Assembly: GCA_001953115.1 (NCBI GenBank)
Contig: LSSL01000429.1
Coordinates: forward strand, 35,227-99,226
Reading direction: 5' to 3'
Length of the DNA: 64,000 nucleotides
From: Smittium mucronatum
Taxonomy: Eukaryota; Kickxellomycota; Harpellomycetes; Harpellales; Legeriomycetaceae
Shown: piece by piece, positions 13,831 to 25,900 of the stretch
How positions within the stretch are numbered: position 1 is the stretch's first letter
Layout: each line of letters starts with the position of its first letter
Position numbers and translations under genes: made by a program
The notes under the pieces: model-generated
The model's input: only the letters and a program-made list of their open reading frames with translations
What the model was told of the DNA's origin: nothing
Databases searched by the model: none

Positions 13831-15138
13831 ATGAGCGGACGACAAATCCCTAAATCGTGCCAGGGACGAAAGTTCGCAGCCATTGAAGAGCTCGGCGATA
13901 GCGACTGCGAATTTTCAGTGATGACATACAACCTCCTCTCGCAAAAAAATATCCGGAGGGACCTTTTCCCTTATGCGAGTTCGAGTGCGCTGAAATGGAA
14001 ACATCGCAAATCAAACTTGATTGCAGAGATGCTTTATCATAAACCAGACGTGCTGTGTTTGCAAGAAGTGACGGTCGAGTACTGGCACCAAGTATTTAAG
14101 CCTGAGCTTGAGCGGGCCGGGTATGTCGGTCAGATGTATGCATCGATGGGCAAGAACCACGGTATTGCCATTCTGGGTCTCGCTACTCGATTCCGTATCG
14201 TTTCGAGCAAAACTGTGGATTTGGGGACCAGTACTACGGATTCAAGTGATTTCAGCGTTCCCGATAATGTTGCGCAATTTTTATGCCTCGAATTTATTGA
14301 TTCAGAGATGGAACTAGGGAACACCACTCATTTAAAGAAACGGAAAGCGGATGATGACGGTTTGCCATCATCTGTTGTTCAGCAGCGGGATGATACAGTT
14401 GCGGAAGTATATCCAAAAGTTGGGGGAAAAGCGAGGCGGTTGTTGGTGGCTAATACCCACCTATACTGGAAACCTGAAGCAGGTTTTGAGCGGCTGCTTC
14501 AAATGTCTTCTATTCTTAAAGCCGGTACGGAATTCGCTTCTGATCCGGAGGTTGGTCGTTGGCCACTAATTTTGTGTGGGGATTTCAACACGACTCCGGA
14601 TGATCCATTATACTCATTATTGACTCTACCAAAACCCGTGAGATTGTCTCAGGACGAAATGGACCAACTATTACCTGCAACTCTTGACTACAGCTCGTCA
14701 GAGGATCAGGATGAGCCCCCTGCACTCGACCAGGATCGAGATCTCGTCCAAAAACAGAAGGAAATCGAAGCGGTTTACGATTCAGACTTGGCAACTGTCA
14801 CTCGGCTGATAACAAAGTTCAATTCCGAATTCAAAGAAATGAGCTTTTCGAGCTGCTACAGCAAATACATGCAAGTAGACAGTTCCCACGGAAAGAGCCC
14901 TAATTATGACGGGGAGCCTCCGTACACTAATTACACGAAATGGAAAGGAACTCTAGATTATATTTTGTTACAAAAATGTGATGATGGCGCGACTACGAGC
15001 CATCTAGTTTGCAAAGAAATTCTGCTTCTTCCTCCGAAATCGGCGCTAATCCCAGGACTGCCAAATGATAACTTTTCCAGTGATCACATCTCGATAATGG
15101 CTAAAATATCTTTATCCTCATCCTCAATAAACAAGTAA
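13831..15138 (+). CDS. Ngl/CCR4-like endonuclease-exonuclease-phosphatase family protein
   Basis: This intronless gene encodes 435 residues of the EEP fold, closest in motif pattern to yeast Ngl-type RNA exonucleases and the CCR4/angel/nocturnin group. The expected activity is Mg-dependent 3' deadenylation or rRNA 3'-end processing. The catalytic set is present: Asn34 in MTYNLL, Glu79 in CLQEV, His210 in NTHLYW, Asp251/Asn253 in GDFNTTPDDPLY, Asp376 in KGTLDYI and the terminal SDH triad (417-419). There is no leucine-rich repeat as in Ccr4 and no obvious signal peptide. Two low-complexity acidic stretches interrupt the core: 160-195, containing the basic patch KKRK (169-172) followed by acids, which could be a nuclear signal, and 285-320. 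The ATG is preceded by an AT-rich leader and is the first in frame. Base composition is far more G+C-rich than the flanks. Exact substrate is unknown; Ngl2-like versus nocturnin-like cannot be settled from motifs. Confidence 0.9.
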   Translation: MSGRQIPKSCQGRKFAAIEELGDSDCEFSVMTYNLLSQKNIRRDLFPYASSSALKWKHRKSNLIAEMLYHKPDVLCLQEVTVEYWHQVFKPELERAGYVGQMYASMGKNHGIAILGLATRFRIVSSKTVDLGTSTTDSSDFSVPDNVAQFLCLEFIDSEMELGNTTHLKKRKADDDGLPSSVVQQRDDTVAEVYPKVGGKARRLLVANTHLYWKPEAGFERLLQMSSILKAGTEFASDPEVGRWPLILCGDFNTTPDDPLYSLLTLPKPVRLSQDEMDQLLPATLDYSSSEDQDEPPALDQDRDLVQKQKEIEAVYDSDLATVTRLITKFNSEFKEMSFSSCYSKYMQVDSSHGKSPNYDGEPPYTNYTKWKGTLDYILLQKCDDGATTSHLVCKEILLLPPKSALIPGLPNDNFSSDHISIMAKISLSSSSINK

Positions 15139-15284
15139 GAAATAGATTCCTTTTTTTTTAAAAAAAAAATCTTTATTGTATTGTATTTTTAAAAAAACAA
15201 AACAAAAAAAGAATATCAAACTGATTGTATTTTTAAATTGGAGTGAAAAATAAGAGTGTAAGAAATGTAAGAAGCAAAGGTATA

Positions 15285-17550
15285 TTAGTGCGTAGGAGAC
15301 AAAACCCCTATTGGGTAAAGTTTTTCATTGAAGCCAGACGCTTCCTTGATTAAGTTTATGATCCGGGTCATGTCTTGTGGTTTGGAACAATGCAGATACT
15401 GGAACTTTATCGAGCCTATACTTTGTTCAGTATAAATAGATCTGTTGTGGCTAGCAGTGTACTCAAAAATATATTCTTCAAAAATCTCAAAAGTTTCGGT
15501 GATGTATCGGTCAACTACGATGTTCAAGTGCAGATTCCCATCACCAAAATGGCCGAGTCCATTTGTGTATCGCAGACGGGGAGTTTCCCGACTATAAGAG
15601 TACTCAGTTAATTCCCAGATCCATAAACTTAATCTTCATTATAATTATGGCATCTTCTATGCACTCTATCTCGAATTGAAATATCTCAAGTAAAAAGTTT
15701 GCCAAGTTTGTAGTTTGAATAAACAACAGACTCATGGTTGTTCCACACCTTTGCAATTTAATCGATTATTTATTTCCAACTAGATAAACCAAACATATTC
15801 ACAATATAAACATGAAGGTTGTAAAAAAATGCAAATACTCTTCTAGCTTTTTTTTTTTTTCCTTGCAAAAAAAAAGTAAAAAGCTCGAATGGCCCAAGAG
15901 TATAATTAGAATACTTTTCTCCTTGCAAAAGAATACTATTGATTTTAATCCCAGAATCTTGTGAATCATTTAAAAACCTTTCAAACTTTTAAAAATAGTT
16001 TAAAAAAGTGAATTTTTTTAAAAAAAATACAGATATAAATTATATTATTTTTTATAAATTTTAAGAAACGTGTCCATCGTGTTAAAAGCCAAAACCACCA
16101 ATCTCGACCAGAATGTAATAGTTGAACAATAGACTTAACGAATCCGCTATAGTTTGGTCAATTATTGAAAATTTCATAAATAATGCATCCGAAAAACTCG
16201 AATGCTAAATTTCAAATAAGGAAATTATAATCATGTAATGTTAAAAAAAAGAAGTTCAGTGTGTTCAATTAGCCTAAAAGTATTTCTGATAGATAGAGTC
16301 TAGATTTTCTAAACACCACCGACACATTTTAGAAAGATTTAAAGACAAAAAAGACCGGATTTTGACTCTAGACTAATTATTTTATGAATTTTATATGAAA
16401 TTAAAATTATCTCAGAAATTTCAAATATAATAGCAATATATAGAGAATTTGTAAAATTAAATTAAATTGTAAAGGTGTTTTTTGGGTAGAGAGGATGGAA
16501 ACACTGGTGACTACGCCCAGCGTCCCTTCAGCACCAATAAATATCTGTTTGATGTCTTAACCAGTTCTGTCCTTCCTGCGAGTCGACAAATTGTTCAGAA
16601 TCGTTCCATCTGCCAACACCTATACACAAAATTATTTTCATACCGGTTGATTGTTGTTGCTGAGAATGGATACCAAAGAACACCCTTTAAAGAAAAAAAA
16701 TAAAAAGTATCACTTACTACTTCGAGACCAAGAACCGAGCCGTGGAGCGAACCGTATCTCAAGTACCTGACCCCACCAGCATTAGTAGAAACGTTCCCGC
16801 CGATATGGCAACTACGCGTACAAAGAAAATAAAATAAATTCTTTTTTTGCCTTTTATGTAAAAAAAAAAAAGAGAGAGTACCTTCCTTTGGCGCCTAAAT
16901 CAAGGGGCATGGTTAGACCGTACTGGCCAACATACGTATCGAGATCTTGGAGGATACACCCAGCGTCACATACGAGCACGCCCGAATCCAAATCCAGACT
17001 TCGGACCTGGTTCATCTTGGACAAGTTCAGTACAACTTTTTCAAATACTGATATTCATCTATTTAATTTTTATACTCAATCAAAACCAGTAAATGTATTA
17101 ACAGTAAAATGTGGCAAATTTCGACAAAAAAATATAGAAAAAAGCTTATGTTGTTGACAGTAGAGAGAAATCTAAAAAAATACGTGTATTCCCACCGTGA
17201 AGTACAATTTCAACTCTTTATGAAAGCCAATATTAGATAAAAATTAAAATAAAGTCCCTAAAAGATCTTTTTTCCTCTTTTTAAAAAACATAGTTTGGGG
17301 TATTTGACAATATATAAGAGAAGTGTATTTTTTATTTACATGTTTTCGTTACTTCATTTCAAGACTTTGCTAACTTGTTCAGATCTGATAGACAAAAGAA
17401 TCAAGCAGTGATTAATAGTAAACTCAGCGAGCTCAGCTGTAATGTATTAACTCAAATATCCAAATGATAATTTCATCTCCCCCCTCCCCCATATTCGGGT
17501 ATAGTGAATACGGATGATTTTTTCCAGTATCGAAATCGAAAAACTCTTCG
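15285..17550 (-). pseudogene. D2HGDH: decayed inverted duplicate of D2HGDH
   Basis: Read on the minus strand, relics of exons 2-9 of the D2HGDH gene occur in order: exon 2 (17,340-17,550), exon 3 (about 17,174-17,213), exon 4 (16,882-17,058), exon 5 (16,718-16,811, 94 nt as in the intact gene), exon 6 (about 16,379-16,619), exon 7 (about 15,728-15,842), exon 8 (about 15,629-15,709) and exon 9 (15,285-15,638). GT and AG intron borders survive at several junctions, so this is a DNA duplication and not a retrocopy. Exons 4-6 are well kept ([45 protein letters not shown]). Disabling changes include in-frame stops in exon 2, exon 6 (16,557-16,559, replacing the Tyr of TGYDIKQ) and exon 7 (15,766-15,768), and loss of exon 1. 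About 48 residues including YKYD are missing before GHFGDGNLH, and the AEHGLG motif has become TEQSIG. The last exon is still open. A transposon-end fragment abuts its 5' side. Confidence 0.88.
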
Positions 17551-17637
17551 TTTTTTTTTGTATCACGGAATTTTATCGTAAGATAACGTCATTAAAAGCT
17601 ATTCTAAAAAAATATGAAAAAAAGAGAAAAGCTCCTC
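17551..17637 (+). mobile_element. family A transposon end, fragment 1
   Basis: This copy starts TTTGTATCACGGAATTTTAT and continues through GATAACGTCATTAAAAGCTA and an A-rich stretch to GCTCCTC. The same end occurs at 34,088, 61,207, inverted at 62,275, and at 63,971. Only about 85 bp is present, directly next to exon 2 of the D2HGDH pseudogene, so it is a solo or truncated end. Confidence 0.7.
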
Positions 17638-20600
17638 ATTTTTAGTATTTTCACATTTTAGAAAAATAGAAAGAAAAAAAACATTAAAGGAATAAAAGTT
17701 TTATCTTATTAGAATACAATTTAATATTAAATCCTTTTATATCCTTCGCTTTTTATAACTGATGGGATTAGTTATATGTTCCCGAGAATTTTTCTATTTA
17801 CTTTAGAATACTTCGAGACGCGATTTATTGAAGGATGGTTGATTTGAAAACGACTATAAGTTCGGGGCCTTTAAGCATATGTACACCTAGCTGTAAAATT
17901 TGATCTCATTATTAGGATGACACCTAAAAATAGTCTAAATCTGAATTTTTGAAAAAATTCATTTAAAGATATGATGAGCGGAATTGTAGCAAAGTTATAC
18001 TTTTGTAGAAAAAGTTAAAATTTTAAATAATAATTAGTGTAAATAAATCTTGGAGAATGACCTTTTTTCTCAGGAATGAAAAGTTTATTAAAAAAAAAAA
18101 ACTTTTCGGGATATTTATTTACTCTGTAGCAAGTTGAATAAAACGATCTGTACTTGTGGTGATTTTGCGAAATGAAAAAAATTAGTGAATAGTAAAAAAA
18201 CTCTTTTGTAAACTAAATTTTCACATCATTTGATTTCCATAAACATGAAATATAATATTCTTTTATAATACAATCAAATAAAAATTGAATCGGGTATTGG
18301 AATTTCAAATTACCTGGTTGTATTAATATCTACAAAGATTTGGCTTTAAAAGTTTTCGAATTCAAACAAACGACCTGGCCGTCAAGAACCTTACTAGATA
18401 AACATTTTATTTTTTATACTTTTTTTATCTCTGGAAACGAGAATCAATATAATTCTATACTTGCTTAAACCTATTAAATTGATCACATTTGATCGTTATC
18501 TCACTTTTATTAATCGTCGCGCATAAAAGATTTGATTAAATCTTTTCTTTAGGATTTTTTTTTTTATCAAGTGACTATAAAATTACCAAAGGAATTAAAT
18601 TTTAACTATTTCCCCCATAAAAAACTACACACCACCAAACTATTAAAACCTCACCATTATTTAAATCCCGCATTTGACTTTCTCTTGATGTTTAATCTGA
18701 CAAAAAAATCGACATATGTATTTGCATATTGGAAAAGAAAAAGTCATTTTGTCAAAAATAATTGTACTAAAAAGGTATCCGAATATTCTTATTAGGCAAA
18801 AAGACTCTTTCTAAACTGAATCAAGTTTAAGAGTAAATTTCAATTGAAGGTATAACTAAAAAATAGATGCAACTTATGCATTTATTGAATCTTGGTTCGT
18901 TGCTTACATATAAAGTCCACAATTTATCCCTAAGTCCAGACTTTGATTTTTAGTAAAAAAAATGTTTACACGATGACATATATATATATTTTTTATTGAA
19001 TGGTAGAAAATATATTGAATTTGTATATTCTATCTCATTTTTTTTGTTTTTTTTTAGTTTAATAAAAAGATAAGACCAAATAAATGGTTTCTTTAGAGAT
19101 TCGCTCTCGATAATTTGATGATTTAAAATATAAAATACCTTTGGGCCATGTTCTAATATAGTTATTTTCAAATATTTAATTCGACTTGATTTTTTTATAG
19201 TTTAAATAAAATAGGGGGCTTTTCCAAAGAGAAAATTAGGATACGTTAATGATTATATGCCTAGACTTATTTGTGGCTCTGAAAGTATATTGATATTTTT
19301 GAATAATAAAAAAATGGAGTATAGTTGATCTTAACTCCATTAAAGATTTTCTTAATTTGCTAATCATTTCTTCGCTATTGAATTATATTGATTTCTCAAG
19401 ATTGAAAATCGTAGTGATTATAAATAAATTTTTATTTGATTTGATTATATATATTTTTTTTATCAAAGAATTTTATTGTGGAATTATATTTCCCCTAAAA
19501 AAAAATTCTCGTAAAGGACAAGAGGATCAAAATATATTATACATTAACATTAGTTACATGGCTTAGACCAAGTAGTAGAAAATTAATTTTCACATTCATA
19601 GATTATCCAAAATAAATTTTTTAATAATTATATGTAAAAGATTTCTGACATAGTATTTGAAAGAATTTAGCGAATTTCTTTTTGTAAATTACTTTTTATT
19701 CTACAATAGTTATGTACAAATGAATTTTGTCCCTTTTCACTACTTTAACCAATTTTAATTTCTACAAATAAAAAATTTTACCGAAAATATCCAGTCATTT
19801 AAAAGCTTTTAGGAAAATTTTGCTTTTAAAATCAATTAAACCTTATAGTGCTGTAGCTGTGAAATGTGGAAATAATGGGAAACTGTTGATTTTATGCCAC
19901 CAGCGAAGGGGGGGGGGGAAGAGGGGAGATGACATCAAGGTGATATTACTATTCTAGTATTTTAGTTAGTTGTTAGTATTAACAGTGTTGCTATAACTCG
20001 GTAGTTCCATATGCCGAATGACTTAAAAACTAGTTTATCTTTATAAAATAAAATTTATTGTTGGTTTCAGTTATAATGGTATCGAAGCTAAATAAAGAGG
20101 TTTGGGATAATAATCTAGATGCTTTTCAATCGTTTAAAATATGTATCTTTTTTTGATAATAAACGTTATAAATCGATATTTTATAACAAGTTCTAGCCGA
20201 TTGGATGTGTAGATGACATTTTGAAATGGATTTCTCTAAAAAATTTATATTGAGGGTCAGGCTTTGCTGAGAGTCAAAAACCAGAAGGCGTCTATATTCG
20301 TATTTATGGGAATTATACAACACCTTAACAAAAAACGTGCCAGAGCAATAATTTAAGAATAGCAAGAAATATAGAGGACTGGAATAATCTTGAAAAATAA
20401 AAACTTCGCCTAGATATATCTATCATTTATTTGAAAAAAAAAAAAAAAAAAAACTAGAAAAAAAAGTGATTTAAAGATCATAAAAGTACAAGTGGTATTG
20501 ATTCACCAATTATAGGGAATTGTGATCTATAAGTAGTTCAAGCAATATTTTTAGGATCCAGTATTGTATATATGCTATTTTATCGACAATACCATATCGT

Positions 20601-20844
20601 TTTTAAAAGAAAGGAACTAAAGAAATTACAAAAATTAATGATTTTGGGAGAGAGATAGTCTAAAGATAAATATGAAGTACAATTTTATCATTTTTTTCAG
20701 ATAAAATTAATTCGGCGTTCATGAGAAGTGTCCCACCCTATTTTTTTTAAGAGTAAAATTAAATGAGAGGAATCCTAGGTCAGAAAAAGTCTCTGGGCTG
20801 ATTAGAATGGTTATTTCACATTTTCACTTTTAAACTATAATGCT
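17638..20844. other. non-coding region with no gene recognised
   Basis: This region is AT-rich with short random frames only. Frames at 18,571-18,795 (+), 18,950-19,171 (-) and 20,126-20,365 (-) encode peptides in which I recognise nothing. A run of 11 G (19,908-19,918) and an A run near 20,435 are the only notable simple sequences. Confidence 0.6.
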
Positions 20845-21537
20845 CTAACCGCTTAAATCGAATCCACAGTAAGGACAAAAGCGGCGTTTCTTTAGTGAAC
20901 TCAGGGGAAAAAAAACCAAGCTTAAAGGTAAGATTGCGAGACCCATTAATGAATTAGGAATCAACGATTTGAAGCCAGGTCTCCTTTTTATGGGATTATC
21001 TACACTTTTTCGGCAATTGGGACATATTATACAGATAGGGGTAGTTTTGGAGCTGGTTGCAATTGTAATATTTTCACGGCTAGGTTCCTGCTGAGTAATA
21101 TTATCTTGATAAGTATTTTGGGAGTTGAGTTCTGTTGAGTTAAGAGTCCTTTTTTTAGATTGTGGTTCGGGTTGAACTATGCCGGAATATTTGTATTTAC
21201 CTGAACTAACTTGGTTTGAGGCTTGTGGATCAGAATATATCTGAGTGTATGTGGGCAAATCTGAGTCCTGGGAATGTGGTTGTGTATTCGTTTTTCCAGT
21301 TGTTTTAGGTTGTATATCTATTTAAGTTTCAAACATATCGTTATGCTAGATAAATAAAGGTTGATATTCGTAGAAAAGGGGAAAGAAGAGAATATGCTGT
21401 AATAATCTGTGGGTAAAAAAAAGAATACCTTGATCTATTCCATCGCTTAAGAGTTTAGATCCTTTGGTTCTAGGTTGGGCGTCCTGATTCTTAGAATTTT
21501 TATCATTTTCTAAAGCTTCCTTTTCTTTATCATTCAT
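20845..21537 (-). CDS. LITAF-domain protein 1 (two exons)
   Basis: Exon 1 (21537-21429, 109 nt) and exon 2 (21317-20845) join across a 111-nt GT-AG intron to give 582 nt, 193 residues. The N-terminal 130 residues are hydrophilic and Ser/Asn/Gln/Thr-rich, with a short LPTY motif at 57-60 that may bind trafficking adaptors as PPxY/PTAP motifs do in animal LITAF. The C-terminal LITAF domain has a first zinc knuckle CPNC (Cys135, Cys138), a hydrophobic stretch of about 25 residues thought in this family to dip into the membrane, and a second knuckle CPYC (Cys184, Cys187) before GFDLSG. The family sits on the cytosolic face of endosomal/lysosomal membranes. The paralog at 59,668-60,395 has an identical exon 1 length, intron phase and LPTY position. 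The start is supported by the shared MNDKE(K/R)EA sequence. Cargo or partners are unknown. Confidence 0.85.
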
Positions 21538-21594
21538 TCTAAAATCAGCAAGTATTTCATCAATGTAACGTAAAAGTGAATGGAATAAAGACGC

Positions 21595-21621
21595 TATTTA
21601 TAGGAATTAATTTTTCTTTGG
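21595..21621 (-). promoter_or_regulatory. core promoter of LITAF gene 1 (TATA plus CCAAAG box)
   Basis: On the minus strand TATAAATA (21,602-21,595) lies 58 bp upstream of the ATG, with CCAAAG (21,621-21,616) 14 bp further upstream. The paralog has the same two elements at nearly the same spacings (60,451-60,478), which is better support than the TATA match alone. Confidence 0.6.
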
Positions 21622-22351
21622 CTTTCTTAGTCTTAGAACACCTTTTTCTCGCTATCTGATTTAGAGGCCTGCACTATTACCCCCTTATTTACCATGAAAT
21701 AAATCCACTATATTTACCTTCACCCCCTCTTCCTGGTTTATATTTGATTGTATTTCATGATTTTGTATCATGAAACGTAATTGGCCTTTATTCGCATTTC
21801 ATATCGGAAGAGCCTTTATTCAAACTGACTACTTTCGGTTTTTTGGCGACGATACTATCGACTCACTTCTATTTCACCCAACCCCTAACCAGCGTAATAG
21901 AAGGCTAGCTTTCTTTTTTTTTAATAAAGTGATTCATTAATATAAACCTTTTTTTCTTTCGCCAATAAAATGAGCAAGCTTTTAATTATAGGAAAATGCG
22001 GTTGAAATCGTTGATGAGATAATTTCTCGGACATGATTATTTTCTGCACTGTTTCCTGGCTTGGAGACTATTGAGTGGATTCAGCTAATTAAAGATTTTC
22101 GGACCCTAAAATACTTTGAATTCCTATTTGTCAATTTCAGCATTTCCATTCATTGGTAAAAAATACTTTTCCAACTATTAAAGTCAATTTCCGATAACCT
22201 GTCTTTGTTGACCGATAATTGGATTTATTTTTGCACTGCTGACCCAGAAAGAGTGAAAAACCAGTTGGCTTAATCTAATCAATACTCATGGCCAATTTTT
22301 AGAGATAATTGCAAAAACAATCTAGATTTTGAAAGTATTTACAAAAAGGTT
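21622..22351. other. upstream region of LITAF gene 1, no gene seen
   Basis: About 730 bp, somewhat less AT-rich than the deserts, without an open frame I can support. It probably contains upstream regulatory DNA for the gene on the minus strand. Confidence 0.5.
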
Positions 22352-22992
22352 AAAAGTATTTATACACAAATCTACGTGTTCTTACTCATAATTAGGTAAC
22401 TACACACAAAATATGCTCTCATACACAGATTTTATTTTTTGGCCAGTAAAAACTCTTAAATATTACGTATTCATACACAAAATATAAGCACTCTATTTAT
22501 TTGACGGTCATATTTAATCTAGTGCTTTATATAGTGATAGATTATTCCAATTTTACTGAATTGGGACTTCCCAAAATGCAGAAAATTCGCTATAAATTTT
22601 CACTGATTTCCTAATTAGAAAACTGTAAAGGGTTAATTGAACCCCATGTAGCTAATATAAAATTTCAATAGCATCTGAAGTGGTCATAGTTGGCAATATG
22701 GTCGAAAGACTTTTTTAGGTGAATAAAAATTATGGAATGTATTGACTAAAACTCTAAAACGCCAGAAATAGTATTGAATGCGAATTGGCCTATGACTTTT
22801 ATAGATAGAATAAAATAGTCTCAAGAAGAATCTGCCATATAATCAACTTGAAAAAACCGTCAAATAAATAGAGTGTATATATTTTGTGTATGAATACGGA
22901 TAATTTAAGAGTTTTTATTGGCCAAAAAATAAAATTTGTGTATGAGCGCATATTTTGTGTGTAGTTACCTAATTTTGTGTATAAATACTTTT
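22352..22992. mobile_element. foldback/MITE-like element with long terminal inverted repeats
   Basis: The left arm (22,352-22,508) and right arm (22,856-22,992) are near-perfect inverted repeats. The tips read AAAAGTATTTATACACAAA, and both arms share GTAACTACACACAAAATATG, TTTTATTTTTTGGCCA and CTCTATTTATTTGACGGT. The left arm carries an extra block of about 20 bp near its tip. The motif TACACAAA or close variants recurs about four times per arm, like subterminal transposase-binding repeats. The spacer of about 350 bp has no coding capacity. Element class is undetermined and no clear target duplication was seen. Confidence 0.75.
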
Positions 22993-25900
22993 CACTTTAG
23001 CAAAAATAGCCAAATTTTCAAAATATTATCAAAACTAGTCAAATAAATTAACTGGATTTCCAATTTAGAGAATAGGATCGAACCGTATCTTGATTGATAA
23101 AATTAAGAATTTTCATAGGACAAACATATAAGTCACATTTCATCAATATTATTAATTGGCCCGAGCTATAATGTGAGGTAAATATCCATCTTGTCCCTAA
23201 ATTATTTTCACTTGATTTTATTTTTTTAAACTAGTTTTTTAAACTAGTTTTTAGAACTTTTTATTAATTTAAAATAAATTAACCGTAAAAAAAAAAAAAA
23301 CTTTGCCCCTAGCTGATTTTAATTTTTGATAAACAATTTTTAATTTTATCTGATATTTAAAAAAACTAGATATTTACTTCTAGAAAATATCTTTACTTTG
23401 GTCAAAATCAAAAACAAGTCATTAATAAATAGACGTTATAGTTTTTAATCATAAAAAGAAAACTATTTCGCCAATTTTTTTTAGGGCTTTAAATGACCCA
23501 GAAATAGATGAAAAAAACTCCCCGAATTTTCCACTTCTCAAAATATTTTAAAAGAATGCAACCAAGTTTAATCCCGCAAAAAAGTTTCATCAATGAATAT
23601 GTTTTCAATCAAATATTGCCTGATTTTATTGATTTAAAAATTTTAAACACCTCCACTGATATAAATTCTTTAATTCGACTATATTAATATTTTAAAAAAT
23701 TGAGTTATCATCCAAACAGTAAAATTTCTTACCTAAAGCACGCAAATTGTATTAATCACTTTCAATTCTTAATTCAATAAAATGATCTACTTTTAAAAGC
23801 ATCAAAATTTAAATTGCTTTTAATGATACGCAATTATAAATCACAAGGTGAAAACTATCTAATTGTTTTCCCTTATAGAATCATTTTCTCTTAATTTTGA
23901 TAAAAAAAAAAGACATTTTTATAATATCAACAAAAATATTAATAGACATTTTCAAAGCTAACTATATTCAAAAAAAAAATTCAAATTCAGACCTTAATAA
24001 TAATCATATATCAACACAAGAGAGAAATTATATCAAAGCATGCATTTTTTTTTATAAGGGAGTCAAAAATCTAAAATAAAATTGAATAACTCGATTATAA
24101 TCAGGTTAAAAATTATCAGCTTAGATACATAATAATTTTGAATTACTTTATTGATATTTTATTTGAAAAAAACGTTTCGCTGATTCAAGTAATAAAAGAT
24201 GCATATCAGAATCATTATTTGAATTTATATCGTAAAAGATATTAAATTTTAGGAAAGAAAATTTAATCTAATTAGATACTATTACAAGGAAAAATTATTC
24301 GAAAAATGTTTACAAGAATGTATTTTAGAGGATTAAAAATATAAGATTCACTTCAATAAAAAAAATTATCAAAAATTTAAATGTAATTTAGGAAAAAGAT
24401 ATATTTATCTCACATGATGGCTTGTGCCAAAGAATAATAAAAATGAAAATTAGTATGGCTAGTTAACATGAATCATCAAATTTATACCAATAAAACCAAG
24501 ATTATGCTGAAATCTCCAATTTTTCTAAAAATCACCATATCAATTCAAATATTCCTCGAATTTTATTACACAGAGCACCTTTTTCTCCCAATTCTTTTAA
24601 AAATAACCCAAATATTTTTTTTCATTTCAAATTTTCCACAATTAATACTTAACTGCCTTACATAAACTTTTGGGTAGTTTTTTTTTTTTTTGAATCAAAA
24701 AACAAACCAGACTTGTAAATCTTATTTAGAAGAATTTAAATACTTGGAATAAGGTGTTTAAAACGTGGCTGAAAACTCTTAATTCCTGAATGACTAACAA
24801 AATATTTCAATAAAAACACTTGTATTCAGTGATATTTAAAATTTATTCCTATGTTTAACTTGTTTATTAATGATGGATTTAAAAATAAAATTCTTTGGTG
24901 TTCGGGACCACCAGGAAACTGATTTTTAATCATTTCCAACCTAACCTGACTTACTTTACCCATGTTAGCTTTAGTTCTAACAAAGAATTATAGGAAATTT
25001 CCAGTATTTATAATAGATTTCTACTTGAATGATCATGACTTAATTACAATAAACACAGTTTATCAATATTTATAGATAGTAAAGTATTCAAAATGACTTA
25101 CAGAGCTGTTACTTTTTACTTCATATTGGCTCAGAAACTATCTTTAAATCCATTTTCTTTTGAAATTTTTGATATTCAAAATACATAAAAAGTTAAATAT
25201 GGAATGTGTATGATTTTATATTGAGATGATATAAAGTTCAATCCTCGTTTATCCAAAGTATGAAAACTTTCACCACAATAATATATAAGATGTTATACAC
25301 GTAAGACCCAATTGGCTGATTTTTTTTTAAAAAAATATCAAATTAAATGTTTATTTCTAAATTTGACAATAAATTGGATATTTTTAACCGATTTTGGAGA
25401 TAAAAAAATGCTTTGTGACATAATTATGGATTTTTTTCGTTTACATATGAGATATCTAATAAAACCGGGTGATTTTTAACATTAAATTGAATTTGTATTA
25501 TTATTTTTTATATGGGAATTATTAATTTTATCAAACAAGAATCGATTCGCGTTTATTCACAGATTAAAAATCCGGTTAATTTATTCAAATAGTTTTGACA
25601 ATATTTTGGAAATTCGACTATCCTTGCAATTTACAGCAATTTTTAAACTATTTTTAAACTTTTTATTAAACTTTCTTCCCAAGGACTAATCGATTTTAAT
25701 TTAAAAATAAAGAAATTAAATTCTGAAAAATTGGATCACAAATAGATTTCTTTACATTAGTGGGCTAGCCGAAAAATTATTTTGTTAAAGAAAAACATAG
25801 ATGCATCACATTATTTCAATTTTTAATCGGTGTGTATTATTTTTATCTAAGAAAAAAAAAATCCTGCTTAAATTTCTATGCTAAATTATAAACACTGAAT

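Noticed and set aside
16482..17157. Plus-strand frames across the D2HGDH relic
   Set aside because: They are antisense shadows of the minus-strand exon 4-6 relics, whose translation matches D2HGDH.
20126..20365. 79-codon minus-strand frame (contains CSGTFFVKVLYNS)
   Set aside because: No domain recognised, no supporting context, and its length is within what chance gives.
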